Below the pieces are notes generated by a model that was not told the DNA's origin, ran no database searches, and worked only from the letters and a program-made list of their open reading frames with translations. A stretch of DNA of 64,000 nucleotides from Sphingomonadales bacterium UBA656. Its GTDB lineage: Bacteria; Pseudomonadota; Alphaproteobacteria; Sphingomonadales; Sphingomonadaceae. The DNA lies in the NCBI GenBank assembly GCA_002299895.1, contig DBOC01000007.1, positions 15,529-79,528 of the forward strand, read 5' to 3'. Made by a program: the position numbers and the translations under genes. Position 1 is the first letter of the stretch. Each line of letters opens with the position of its first letter. Shown one piece after another: positions 8,326-16,373 of the stretch.

Positions 8326-9354
8326 TCAGGGCAGAAGCAAGCTGCTGTCGCCATAGCTGTAGAAACGATATTCCTTGGCGATTGCATAAGCATAAGCCGC
8401 CTGCATTGTCTCGCGCCCCATTAAGGCGCTGACCAGCATGAACAAAGTTGATTTGGGCAGATGGAAATTGGTCATCAGGCCACCAATCGCCTTGAACGTG
8501 TAACCGGGGGTGATGAAGATATCGGTGTCGCCTTCAAAGGGATGCACGATGCCAAATTCGTCCGCCGCGCTCTCGACAAGGCGAAGTGACGTCGTGCCGA
8601 CTGCAATCAACCGCCCACCTGCTTTGCGTATATCATTGAGCCGTTGCGCTGTGCCCGCGTCAATGCTGCCCCATTCGCTGTGCATGCGGTGTTCGCTGGT
8701 GTCATCGGCCTTCACCGGCAGGAAAGTGCCTGCGCCAACATGGAGCGTCAGGGTTGCCGTTTCGATGCCCGCGGCGTGCACCGCGTCCATCAATTCCGGC
8801 GTGAAATGCAAGGATGCGGTCGGCGCCGCAACCGCGCCATCCTTTTGCGCGAACATCGTCTGATAATCTTGCGCATCGCGTTCGTCGGTCGGCCGCTTGC
8901 CCGCGATATAAGGCGGTAACGGCATGGTTCCTGCGCGTTGCAGCAGGATTTCGACGGGTTCATCGCCTTCGAAAAATAAAGTGAAGCTGCCGTCGTCATG
9001 GCGTTCTTCGGCAAGCGCCATGACGCCTTCGCCAAAATCGATGGCATCGTCGGGGTGCAGGCGTTTGGCGTTGCGGATAAACGCCTGCCAACGGCGCAGG
9101 TCAATCCGTTTGTGCAAGGTCGCGCCGATGGATGCATCGCCGCGCTTCCCCTGCAGTTGCGCCGGGATGACGCGGGTATCGTTGAAGATCAGGCAATCGC
9201 CCTTGCGCAGCAACTGCGGCAGGTCGCGGACGGAATGATCCGCTAGTGCAGCGTCCCCGCCCACATATAGCATGCGCGCGGAATCCCGCGGCGAGACGGG
9301 ACGCAAAGCAATCCGCTCGGGCGGAAGCTCGAAATCAAACAGATCAACACGCAT
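8326..9354 (-). CDS. queA: QueA, S-adenosylmethionine:tRNA ribosyltransferase-isomerase
   Basis: Transfers and isomerises the ribosyl group of AdoMet onto 7-aminomethyl-7-deazaguanine in tRNA, forming epoxyqueuosine. The 342-residue product has the family N-terminus MRVDLFDFELPPERIALRP. Other family motifs are LIFNDTRVIPAQL, the LHVGAGTFLPV block (about residue 205) and LMTNFHLPKSTLFMLVSA near the C-terminus. Length is normal. It lies 17 bases downstream of a secreted cyclophilin gene, a neighbourhood common in sphingomonads, where tgt often follows elsewhere. tgt is not in this window. Confidence 0.97.
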   Translation of the reverse strand: MRVDLFDFELPPERIALRPVSPRDSARMLYVGGDAALADHSVRDLPQLLRKGDCLIFNDTRVIPAQLQGKRGDASIGATLHKRIDLRRWQAFIRNAKRLHPDDAIDFGEGVMALAEERHDDGSFTLFFEGDEPVEILLQRAGTMPLPPYIAGKRPTDERDAQDYQTMFAQKDGAVAAPTASLHFTPELMDAVHAAGIETATLTLHVGAGTFLPVKADDTSEHRMHSEWGSIDAGTAQRLNDIRKAGGRLIAVGTTSLRLVESAADEFGIVHPFEGDTDIFITPGYTFKAIGGLMTNFHLPKSTLFMLVSALMGRETMQAAYAYAIAKEYRFYSYGDSSLLLP

Positions 9355-9371
9355 CAGTGAAAGTTTTACGC

Positions 9372-10013
9372 TTATCCGGCGTTCAACTGGTCAACGGTGA
9401 TAGGTGCTTCGGCCGGCGTCGACGAAAATACCGGAGGCGGCACATTATCGGCTGCGATAGACGCCTGCAGCACCTTGCTTGGGGTCAAAGGCGGCTCGCC
9501 ACGTTCAATGGCGTCGACAAATTGCATGCCCGATGTGACGCGGCCAAAGACCGTATATTTGTTATCCAGATTGAAACGCGGTTGAAAGCAGATGAAGAAT
9601 TGGCTGTTCGCGGTATCCGGTTCGTTCGTGCGCGCCATCGACACCGTGCCGCGTAAATGCGGAATGCGGTTAAATTCAGCCTTGAGGTCAGGAAGCTCCG
9701 AACCACCTTGGCCTGTGCCCGTTGGATCGCCCGTTTGCGCCATGAAGCCATCGATCACGCGGTGAAAGACGATGCCATTGTAAAAACCTTGCCGGGTGAG
9801 TGTTTTGATACGCTCGACATGGGCAGGGGCGTCGGTTGGATACATTTGAATCGTGACACGGCCGCCGGTCGAAAGATCCAAGACCAAAACATTTTCAAGG
9901 TCTGGCGCAACAGCAGCTGGCGTGGCCGTCTGCGCGACGGCGGGCGACATGGCAAAGGCAAAAATGCCGCATAAGAGGACTATGAGCTTCGAAATTAAAG
10001 AGCGTGGGGACAT
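9372..10013 (-). CDS. Periplasmic cyclophilin-type peptidyl-prolyl isomerase
   Basis: Catalyses cis-trans isomerisation of prolyl bonds in exported proteins. Of 213 residues, the first ~27 form a Sec signal peptide ending AMSPAVAQ. The rest is a compact bacterial cyclophilin domain with the catalytic FHRVIDGFMAQTGDPTGTG block (around 85-103), SMARTNEPDTANSQFFI, and a cyclosporin-pocket region reduced as in other bacterial enzymes. The ATG at 10013 was chosen because it starts the signal peptide. It is probably co-transcribed with queA, 17 bases downstream. It is divergent from the TonB receptor gene, with a 341-base region between. Confidence 0.93.
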   Translation of the reverse strand: MSPRSLISKLIVLLCGIFAFAMSPAVAQTATPAAVAPDLENVLVLDLSTGGRVTIQMYPTDAPAHVERIKTLTRQGFYNGIVFHRVIDGFMAQTGDPTGTGQGGSELPDLKAEFNRIPHLRGTVSMARTNEPDTANSQFFICFQPRFNLDNKYTVFGRVTSGMQFVDAIERGEPPLTPSKVLQASIAADNVPPPVFSSTPAEAPITVDQLNAG

Positions 10014-10354
10014 TAATGAAGTGCCTTTGAAAACCGGATGAGGCCTCCTTAACGAACCACGCTGTCGCTGTCATGAACGATTTTGAGTGCAACGGCGATG
10101 CAGAGCGTGTTCATGCATAAGATTGCCCCAAGGCACTGTTGCGTAAATGATACACTCTTGCAATAATATTGACATCTAAACCCAATTTGTTGCGCAAATA
10201 CTGGATTTCCGCCAAAGGAATGCCAACCCGGAGGGACTTCATCGCGCTTTGCGTGTTCAAAACGCGCGTAAAAACGTTGGGAAAGCTGGGTAGTTAAACC
10301 GCCATTGGTCGTCGGAAATCCGCGGACTTTTGGCACTTTATAAGGGGCTATATC
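10014..10354. other. Intergenic region between cyclophilin and TonB receptor genes
   Basis: No convincing gene; open frames here lack ribosome sites and family character. It must hold the promoters for both flanking divergent genes. A TTGACA hexamer at 10169-10174 is the best -35-like string on the plus strand, but no good -10 lies 16-18 bases after it. A strong ribosome site (AAGGGG at 10342-10347) precedes the GTG start of the receptor. The start codon itself sits in the short inverted repeat CGTG-AAAA-CACG (10354-10365). The long leader may carry regulation that cannot be seen by eye. Confidence 0.5.
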
Positions 10355-13300
10355 GTGAAAACACGTATCAGCAATTTGAAATATGCAGCGGCACCGCTCG
10401 CATTGGGCTTGGCGTTGATCTCAACACCTTCGTTCGCCCAGGATGCGGCAGCCGAAGAAGAGCCAGCCAGCGAAATCGTTGTGACGGGTTCGTTGATCAC
10501 TAACCCGAACCTCGAGCGTTCGGCGCCAGTGAACGTAACTTCCTCCGAAGAAATGGAACTGCTTCAGTCCAACTTGGCCGAAGAAGTCCTTCGTGAAATT
10601 CCAGGCGTTGTTGCTTCAATCGGTTCTGCGGTTAACAACGGTAACGGCGGTGCGTCGTACGTTAACCTCCGTGGTATCGGTTCAAACCGTAACATCGTCT
10701 TGTTGGACGGTGATCGCATCGTGCCCGCCGGTTTTGGTGGTCAGGTCGATTTGAACAACATTCCGCTCGCTTTGGTTGAGCGCGTTGACGTTCTCACCGG
10801 CGGTGCATCCACCACTTATGGCGCTGACGCCGTTGGCGGTGTTGTTAACTTCATTCTAAAGAATGATTTCTCCGGTTTGGAAGCTCAGATTTCCGAGCAG
10901 CTCACCGAAAAAGGTGACGGCAACGTTGTCCGCGCTGACGTAACAATCGGTGCAAACTTCGATGATGGCCGTGGTAACGCCGTATTTGGCGTTGGTTATC
11001 AGCAATCCGATCCAGTGTATCAAGGTGCGCGTGACGTTTCGCTCACCACCCTTGAAACCTATGCTGGCACTGCGCTTGGTTCAGGCACGGCGTTCCCGTC
11101 ACGTTTCTCGGGTGGTCGTCTTGTAAGCGGTACGGCCAATGGCGGTACCAACCAAATCAACGACGCAGGTCAGCTCGTTCCGACCTTCTCGACCTTTAAC
11201 TTCAACCCATATAACGTCTTCCAAACTCCGTTCGAGCGTTTCAACATGTTCGGTCAAGCGCGGTACGAAGTCAGCGATGACATTGAAGTATATTCGCGTG
11301 GTTTGTTCTCAAAGAACACTGTAAACACGATCATCGCACCTTCGGGCGCGTTCAGCATCGCTGTAAACCTTCCTTTGAACAACCCGTTCTTGCCTGCCGC
11401 TATGCGGAACCAGTTCTGCGCATTTGACGTGAACCCAAGCGCGACGGTTTATACCCCACGCTTCACACAAGCGCAGTGCGATGCCGCGGCTAACCCCAAC
11501 TTGCGTCCTGGACAGCCTGGTTACCTTGAAATTGGTACCGGCGGTGCGTCTGCAACGGCTACCACATCCGGCAACGGTCTTGCTGTATTGCAAGCATGGC
11601 AGCCATTCGACGTGAACGGCAATGGCGTGATCGAAGCTGGTGAAGGCTACAACCCGAACCCGCAGACACTGTTTGCCCGTCGTGCAGTCGAAGCTGGCCC
11701 ACGTATTTCCGAATATGTCACAACCGTATTCGATTATCGTTTGGGTGCCCGTGGTTCGATCACGGACTCAATCGACTGGGATATCACAGGTGCCTATGGC
11801 CAAAGTGAAAACATCCAGACGATTAAGGGTTATACCTTGAACTCGCGTTTCCGTCAGTCGCTTCGCGCAGGCGGAACAGCAGCGGCTCCAGTTTGCTTCG
11901 ACACATCAAACGGATGCGTTGCAGCTAACGTGTTTGGAACCATTCAACCGCAAGCAATTCCGTTCTTGGTACAGGAAAGCACCAGCTTTACGAAAACCTC
12001 GCTTGCGCAGGTCAAGGGAACAATCAACGGCGATGCAGGCATTACCAGCCCATTTGCTGAAGATTCCGTGGCATTTGCTGTCGGCGGTGAGTATCGTAAA
12101 TATACCGCTCGTCAGGGCGCCGACGCGCTTGCCAAAGGCGGCGATCTTGGCGGTGCCGGTGGTGCGACACCAGACATCACAGGTGGCTTCGACGTATATG
12201 AAGCCTTCGGTGAACTTGTTGTGCCTGTGGCTGCAGACAAGCCGTTCATTAACAGCCTGACTGTTGAAGGCGGCCTTCGTTATTCGTCGTACACAGTCGA
12301 CGCACCAGGTAACCCATCGTACAACACCACAACCTTTAAGGCTGGTGGTACTTGGGAGCCAATCGAAGGACTTGCCGTTCGCGGTAACTTCGCACGTGCC
12401 GTTCGCGCTCCGAACATTGGTGAACTGTTCTCACCAGTGAACACAGGATTGACCAACCTTGGTACCGATCCTTGCGCAACGTTGACGACCGCTGGTGCGG
12501 TATTGCCAGGACGTCCAGCTTCTGGTCCAACTGGTGAACTTCGTGCCGTTTGCTTGGCGCAAGGTGCCAACTTGGGCAACATCAACTCGATTCCTCAGCC
12601 TAACGCAGGCCAGGTGAACTCGACTGGTGGTGGTAACGTCAACATTAAGCCTGAAACATCGGACAGCTTCACGGTTGGTGCGATATTCCAGCCTGCCGCA
12701 ATCCCAGGCTTCACTGCTTCGCTCGATTATTACAACATCAAGGTCACAGGTGCCATTTCGGCTCCGACCCCTGGTGACGTAATCGCAGCCTGCTTTGGCA
12801 CGAATGTATTCAGCCCAGCGGCTGGCGCATCGACCTCGGCAGCTTGTACGAGCATTCGCCGTAGCCCTGCCGATGGTAGCTTGAGCGGTGACCCAAGCAC
12901 GTTCACTGGCTTGCCTTCGGTTCTGTCGAACGCGGGTGCACTCGAAACTGACGGTATCGACTTGATCTTGAACTACAAGACCGATCTGACCGACAAAATC
13001 GCTTTGGCCTTGTCGTTCAACGGTAACTACACGTTCAAGTCGACCTTCAACGCGTTCGTGCTTAACCCTGAATCCGTCAATCGTGATTGCACCGGTTACT
13101 TCAGCTCGAACTGTGGTTCACTGCAGCCTGACTTCTCATGGTCGCAGCGTACAACAGTGTCGTACGACAAGTTCGACGTATCGTTGTTGTGGCGTCATAT
13201 CTCGGCGATGGAGCAAGAGCCACTTGACGTCATCGACGGCGGTGCGTTCTTCAACGGAACCATTGGCGCTTCAGTTCTGGGCGTCGGTGGCCGGACGGTT

Positions 13301-13525
13301 AACTTCGGCAAGATCAGCGCATATGATTACTTTGATCTGTCAACGCGTATCAATGTTAACGAAAATCTGACAATCACCGCTACGGTGCAGAATTTGTTCG
13401 ACAAGGAGCCGCCAGTGACCGGTAACAATGCTGGTTCGACATCGTACAACAGCGGTAACACCTTCCCGTCGACTTACGACGCACTGGGTCGTCGCTATGC
13501 TGTAACGGCAAAGCTGCGCTTCTAA
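10355..13525 (+). CDS. TonB-dependent outer-membrane receptor, 1056 residues
   Basis: Outer-membrane beta-barrel transporter energised by TonB; substrate unknown. Residues 1-28 form the signal peptide (ending TPSFAQ), and EIVVTGS at about 41-47 is the TonB box. The plug domain follows (LREIPGV, VNLRGIGSNRNIVLLDGDR, GGASTTYGADAVGGVVNF; quoted in pieces) to about residue 175, then the barrel with the closing ...YAVTAKLRF. An EF-hand-like loop, DVNGNGVIEAGE, lies at residues 419-430 in a predicted extracellular loop. Translation starts at GTG with AAGGGG 8 bases upstream. Codon use is markedly different from the neighbours (AAC, GGT, CGT, GTT favoured), as in very highly expressed genes. A strong terminator follows directly, so it is probably transcribed alone. 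Confidence 0.93.
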   Translation: MKTRISNLKYAAAPLALGLALISTPSFAQDAAAEEEPASEIVVTGSLITNPNLERSAPVNVTSSEEMELLQSNLAEEVLREIPGVVASIGSAVNNGNGGASYVNLRGIGSNRNIVLLDGDRIVPAGFGGQVDLNNIPLALVERVDVLTGGASTTYGADAVGGVVNFILKNDFSGLEAQISEQLTEKGDGNVVRADVTIGANFDDGRGNAVFGVGYQQSDPVYQGARDVSLTTLETYAGTALGSGTAFPSRFSGGRLVSGTANGGTNQINDAGQLVPTFSTFNFNPYNVFQTPFERFNMFGQARYEVSDDIEVYSRGLFSKNTVNTIIAPSGAFSIAVNLPLNNPFLPAAMRNQFCAFDVNPSATVYTPRFTQAQCDAAANPNLRPGQPGYLEIGTGGASATATTSGNGLAVLQAWQPFDVNGNGVIEAGEGYNPNPQTLFARRAVEAGPRISEYVTTVFDYRLGARGSITDSIDWDITGAYGQSENIQTIKGYTLNSRFRQSLRAGGTAAAPVCFDTSNGCVAANVFGTIQPQAIPFLVQESTSFTKTSLAQVKGTINGDAGITSPFAEDSVAFAVGGEYRKYTARQGADALAKGGDLGGAGGATPDITGGFDVYEAFGELVVPVAADKPFINSLTVEGGLRYSSYTVDAPGNPSYNTTTFKAGGTWEPIEGLAVRGNFARAVRAPNIGELFSPVNTGLTNLGTDPCATLTTAGAVLPGRPASGPTGELRAVCLAQGANLGNINSIPQPNAGQVNSTGGGNVNIKPETSDSFTVGAIFQPAAIPGFTASLDYYNIKVTGAISAPTPGDVIAACFGTNVFSPAAGASTSAACTSIRRSPADGSLSGDPSTFTGLPSVLSNAGALETDGIDLILNYKTDLTDKIALALSFNGNYTFKSTFNAFVLNPESVNRDCTGYFSSNCGSLQPDFSWSQRTTVSYDKFDVSLLWRHISAMEQEPLDVIDGGAFFNGTIGASVLGVGGRTVNFGKISAYDYFDLSTRINVNENLTITATVQNLFDKEPPVTGNNAGSTSYNSGNTFPSTYDALGRRYAVTAKLRF

Positions 13526-13543
13526 TCTGAAGAGCACTTAACG

Positions 13544-13579
13544 AAAAAGGGGGCGGGCAGCAATGTCCGCCCTTTTTTG
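13544..13579 (+). terminator. Rho-independent terminator of the TonB receptor gene
   Basis: An 8-bp GC-rich stem (13551-13558 with 13565-13572, one G-T wobble) with a 6-base loop, followed by six T. Flanking A and T runs would let it also work on the opposite strand, where the convergent sulfotransferase-like gene ends about 90 bases away. Confidence 0.9.
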
Positions 13580-13666
13580 TTGCAACGTCGCGTTGAATCA
13601 CGACCTGCAAGACTGCGTTATGTTCGTTTAGATTATGTCTGGCCCCAATAGCTTAGGCCGGGCGCT

Positions 13667-14683
13667 TCAAAAGCGGAGCGTAGCTTCCAAGGTCAGCGGG
13701 ATGTTGGCAGATGCGGCGACCGCTTCTGCCCAAATCAGAATCTTTTCAATCTCGTCGCCATATGCGGTTTGCGCCAAAGCATATTCCGCGCGCCGGTCCT
13801 CAGTCCGGAAACCACCGCCAAACTTACTATGCGTGCCAAACGCGGGATGCGCGTCGTTCGCGGCGGCATGATCGCCGAGCCCAAAGTGGGCTGCCGCAGC
13901 GCGTAAGGCCTTGCCAGGATTTGCGGTCAACCGCTCGCTGTCTAGTGTTGCTATGCGCTCCGATCCGAACTTTTGCGTCATATCATGAAACAGCTTTTGC
14001 TGTGCCAGCCACCCCACTGCGGCTATTTGCAAATCGGTCTGCCGGAAGAAATCAGCTGGCTCAAAACCCAGATCAACTATCCCATCGGTAAGTTGACCTT
14101 CTAAAAGCTCGCGACACCATAATCGGCACCAAAGGCCCTTACGCGCCACAGACAAAAGAAAAACCGAAAGTGGTGCATAGACCAGAATGGCTTTGCTTTT
14201 TGGGCGCATGGCAAGCGATGCGGGAGCAAGCGCATTGAAAATATTGGACGGTTTTGCAACAACCGCCGAATCTGCGTCAAAGGGCCGCGCCAGCATATCC
14301 AGCGCATCACCCAAACGTTCCGCCACCGCCGCGGGTGGTGCGCCGCGCCGACGAAAGCCGACAATGTCGTTCAACAAGACGGGTTCCTTCAGACCCATCG
14401 ACAGGCCCGGCAGATCAAATCCGTTGGCGAACATGGTTGATGCACAAAAGGCGGAATGCAAAATAAAATGCAGATTGCCGGTATCAGCTTTGTGCGCTTT
14501 GGCTTCGTTCCGTGGTAGGACGAACGGGTTTGGTTCCGCCCCGAGATATTCATCGGTCAAGAAGGTGGCCGCATTGTGCGCCTGACGGCTTACATAACGC
14601 ATATGAAAGGCATCTGCGGACGCATCATATCGATGCGCAAGCCATGCGCCGTCGTGCCATATTTTGCTATTATCATTCTCCAT
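13667..14683 (-). CDS. Sulfotransferase-like protein of unknown function
   Basis: The 338-residue product resembles the distant sulfotransferase group. At about residues 71-82 it has HFILHSAFCASTM, which fits the 5'-phosphosulfate-binding loop at the start of that fold. A later SIAV-type helix and the C-terminal GDHAAANDAHPAFGTHSK region, with an RTEDRRAEY motif, are typical of the alphaproteobacterial family members I know. The ATG at 14683 is chosen (MENDNSKIWHDG); a frame extension to 14722 would overlap the divergent neighbour. It is divergent from the TPR/aspartyl-hydroxylase gene and convergent with the TonB receptor. Acceptor substrate unknown; it could also be a nucleotide-binding protein without transferase activity. 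Confidence 0.6.
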   Translation of the reverse strand: MENDNSKIWHDGAWLAHRYDASADAFHMRYVSRQAHNAATFLTDEYLGAEPNPFVLPRNEAKAHKADTGNLHFILHSAFCASTMFANGFDLPGLSMGLKEPVLLNDIVGFRRRGAPPAAVAERLGDALDMLARPFDADSAVVAKPSNIFNALAPASLAMRPKSKAILVYAPLSVFLLSVARKGLWCRLWCRELLEGQLTDGIVDLGFEPADFFRQTDLQIAAVGWLAQQKLFHDMTQKFGSERIATLDSERLTANPGKALRAAAAHFGLGDHAAANDAHPAFGTHSKFGGGFRTEDRRAEYALAQTAYGDEIEKILIWAEAVAASANIPLTLEATLRF

Positions 14684-14733
14684 GACATCAACGACCTTGC
14701 CGTTTCTACCGGTAAATGGCAAGCATTCGCCTT

Positions 14734-15918
14734 ATGAACGAGAGCGCACCACCACCCGAAGCGGCCCGATTGAACAGCCAAGGCATGCTTGCCCTGCGGG
14801 CCGGAAACTATGTCGATGCTGAGCGCCTGTTTGTGGCTGCGACTACGCATGATCCAATGTCGAGTGCACTTTGGCGCAATGTTGCAACCGCACGGCGCGC
14901 GCAAGGCGATGACAAAGGCGAAATGGAGGCGCTCGACGCCGCAATTAACATAGACCGCCGGGACTTCATGGCTTGGCTCCGCAAGGCCGAATTGCATGAG
15001 CGTATAGGTGAAAAGGCACAAGCGCTTGTCGCGTGGAGCGGCGTGCTCCAAATGGCGGCGCACGCGTCAGACCTGTCTCCAGATATTGCCGCAGCATTGC
15101 AGAAGGGGCAGGCATTTGTTGCGCACGCGACGCTCGAAATTGCAGATGCAGTTACCACGGAACTGGCGCCATTATCTGGTACAATGGATGAGACAGAGCA
15201 GCGCCGCAGCCAGGCGTTTGTCGACGTCGCACTGGGGCGCCGGCGAACCTATGTAAACATATGCGAAGGCCTATATTATCCCTTCCTTCCTGCGGATGAG
15301 TTTTTCGACAGGCATCATTTCCCATGGATGTCCGCCATTGAAGCCGCGACAGACGACATACGCAAAGAATTAGAGGCACTGCTGGCCGATCCGGGTGACG
15401 CATTGCGGCCTTATGTTAAGATGGATGCAGGCGTCCCTGAAAATAAATGGTCCGCGCTCGACCAGTCACTTGATTGGGGCGCATGTTTTTTGTGGGAATA
15501 TGGGCAACCAAATAAGGCCGTTTTGGACCGCTGTCCGCACACAGCGGCCGCCTTGGCCAGCTTACCGACCACAACGCTTCCGGGCCGTGCACCCAGCGCG
15601 TTTTTCTCAATATTAAAGCCGCACACGCGCATTCCACCGCATACAGGCGTCACAAACACCCGCGCGATTGTGCATTTACCTTTGATCGTGCCAGAAAATT
15701 GTGGCTTCCGCGTTGGCGGCGAAACCCGCGAATGGCAGGTGGGGAAGGCTTTTGCCTTTGACGATACCATCGAGCATGAAGCCTGGAATGATAGCGATCA
15801 TTATCGTGCCGTTCTGATCTTTGACGTATGGAACCCGCATTTAACCATTGCAGAACAAAACGTCATTACCCGTTATTATACTGCCGCGGACGCTACGGGC
15901 TTTAAATTTGCGCGTTGA
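14734..15918 (+). CDS. TPR protein with aspartyl/asparaginyl beta-hydroxylase domain
   Basis: A predicted Fe(II)/2-oxoglutarate-dependent hydroxylase acting on Asp or Asn side chains. The first ~130 residues are three or so TPR-like helical pairs (GNYVDAERLFVAATTHDP and similar). The C-terminal ~190 residues are the aspartyl/asparaginyl beta-hydroxylase domain. Its two iron-binding histidines can be placed at His303 (PPHTG) and His348 (IEHEAWN), and the 2-oxoglutarate-binding Arg probably lies in HYRAVLIF. No signal peptide is present, so the protein is cytoplasmic. ATGs at 14716 and 14734 are both possible. It pairs divergently with the sulfotransferase-like gene. Substrate unknown; a peptide or a small siderophore-like molecule are both possible. 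Confidence 0.8.
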   Translation: MNESAPPPEAARLNSQGMLALRAGNYVDAERLFVAATTHDPMSSALWRNVATARRAQGDDKGEMEALDAAINIDRRDFMAWLRKAELHERIGEKAQALVAWSGVLQMAAHASDLSPDIAAALQKGQAFVAHATLEIADAVTTELAPLSGTMDETEQRRSQAFVDVALGRRRTYVNICEGLYYPFLPADEFFDRHHFPWMSAIEAATDDIRKELEALLADPGDALRPYVKMDAGVPENKWSALDQSLDWGACFLWEYGQPNKAVLDRCPHTAAALASLPTTTLPGRAPSAFFSILKPHTRIPPHTGVTNTRAIVHLPLIVPENCGFRVGGETREWQVGKAFAFDDTIEHEAWNDSDHYRAVLIFDVWNPHLTIAEQNVITRYYTAADATGFKFAR

Positions 15919-15967
15919 GGGCGCTCTTGAGATATGTTAATGAGCAGAAATAATTAAGGAATTTTTT

Positions 15968-16255
15968 ATGCGCACTCTCTTGCTTGCAATGTTGATTATT
16001 AGCTCAACCTCTTCGGTTTCGGCTCAAGCACCTGTTCAGCTATCGGGAACCGACAAGGCGGCTAATGCACCCACCGATAAAGTTTCTGACCCTGATCAAG
16101 CCATCAAATGTCGCACCGTTCGGGTGACAGGGTCACTGGTGAAAAAAGGGAAGGTATGTAAGACATTGGCGCAGTGGCGTGTAATGACAGATTCTGGCAA
16201 TGATCTGGCCCGCCGCTTGGTCGAGGATGGAACTTCACGTCCCAGTGGCCAATAA
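15968..16255 (+). CDS. Small secreted protein with a paired-cysteine TGS motif
   Basis: Unknown function. The 95-residue product has a clear Sec signal peptide (about 1-20, ending SSVSAQA). The mature part carries one recognisable pattern: CRTVRVTGS, then seven residues to a second Cys, then KTLAQW. I recall related short exported proteins with the C-x6-TGS-x6-C-x-T-x3-W arrangement in sphingomonads, none with a known role. The two cysteines could form a small disulfide loop in the periplasm. A possible ribosome site (AAGGA) stands 6 bases before the ATG. The gene ends about 60 bases before a strong bidirectional terminator. Confidence 0.75.
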   Translation: MRTLLLAMLIISSTSSVSAQAPVQLSGTDKAANAPTDKVSDPDQAIKCRTVRVTGSLVKKGKVCKTLAQWRVMTDSGNDLARRLVEDGTSRPSGQ

Positions 16256-16315
16256 GGCCGGTTCGCTGGAAATCGATTTGCAACGCGCGAAAGCTTTTGT
16301 CTGACTATATTCTAG

Positions 16316-16358
16316 CATTCTGGCTACGGGGACTTTGCGCCGTAACCAGAATGTTTTC
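16316..16358. terminator. Bidirectional terminator between the small secreted protein gene and clpB
   Basis: A 14-bp inverted repeat (16316-16329 with 16340-16353, one mismatch) with a 10-base loop, followed by TTTT on the plus strand. It separates two convergent genes, so it probably stops transcripts from both sides. Confidence 0.8.
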
Positions 16359-16373
16359 GCCAATAAGTGCCTC

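Noticed and set aside
10169..10174. TTGACA as the -35 box of the TonB receptor gene
   Set aside because: No TATAAT-like hexamer stands 16-18 bases downstream, and sphingomonad housekeeping promoters often diverge; not called as a promoter.
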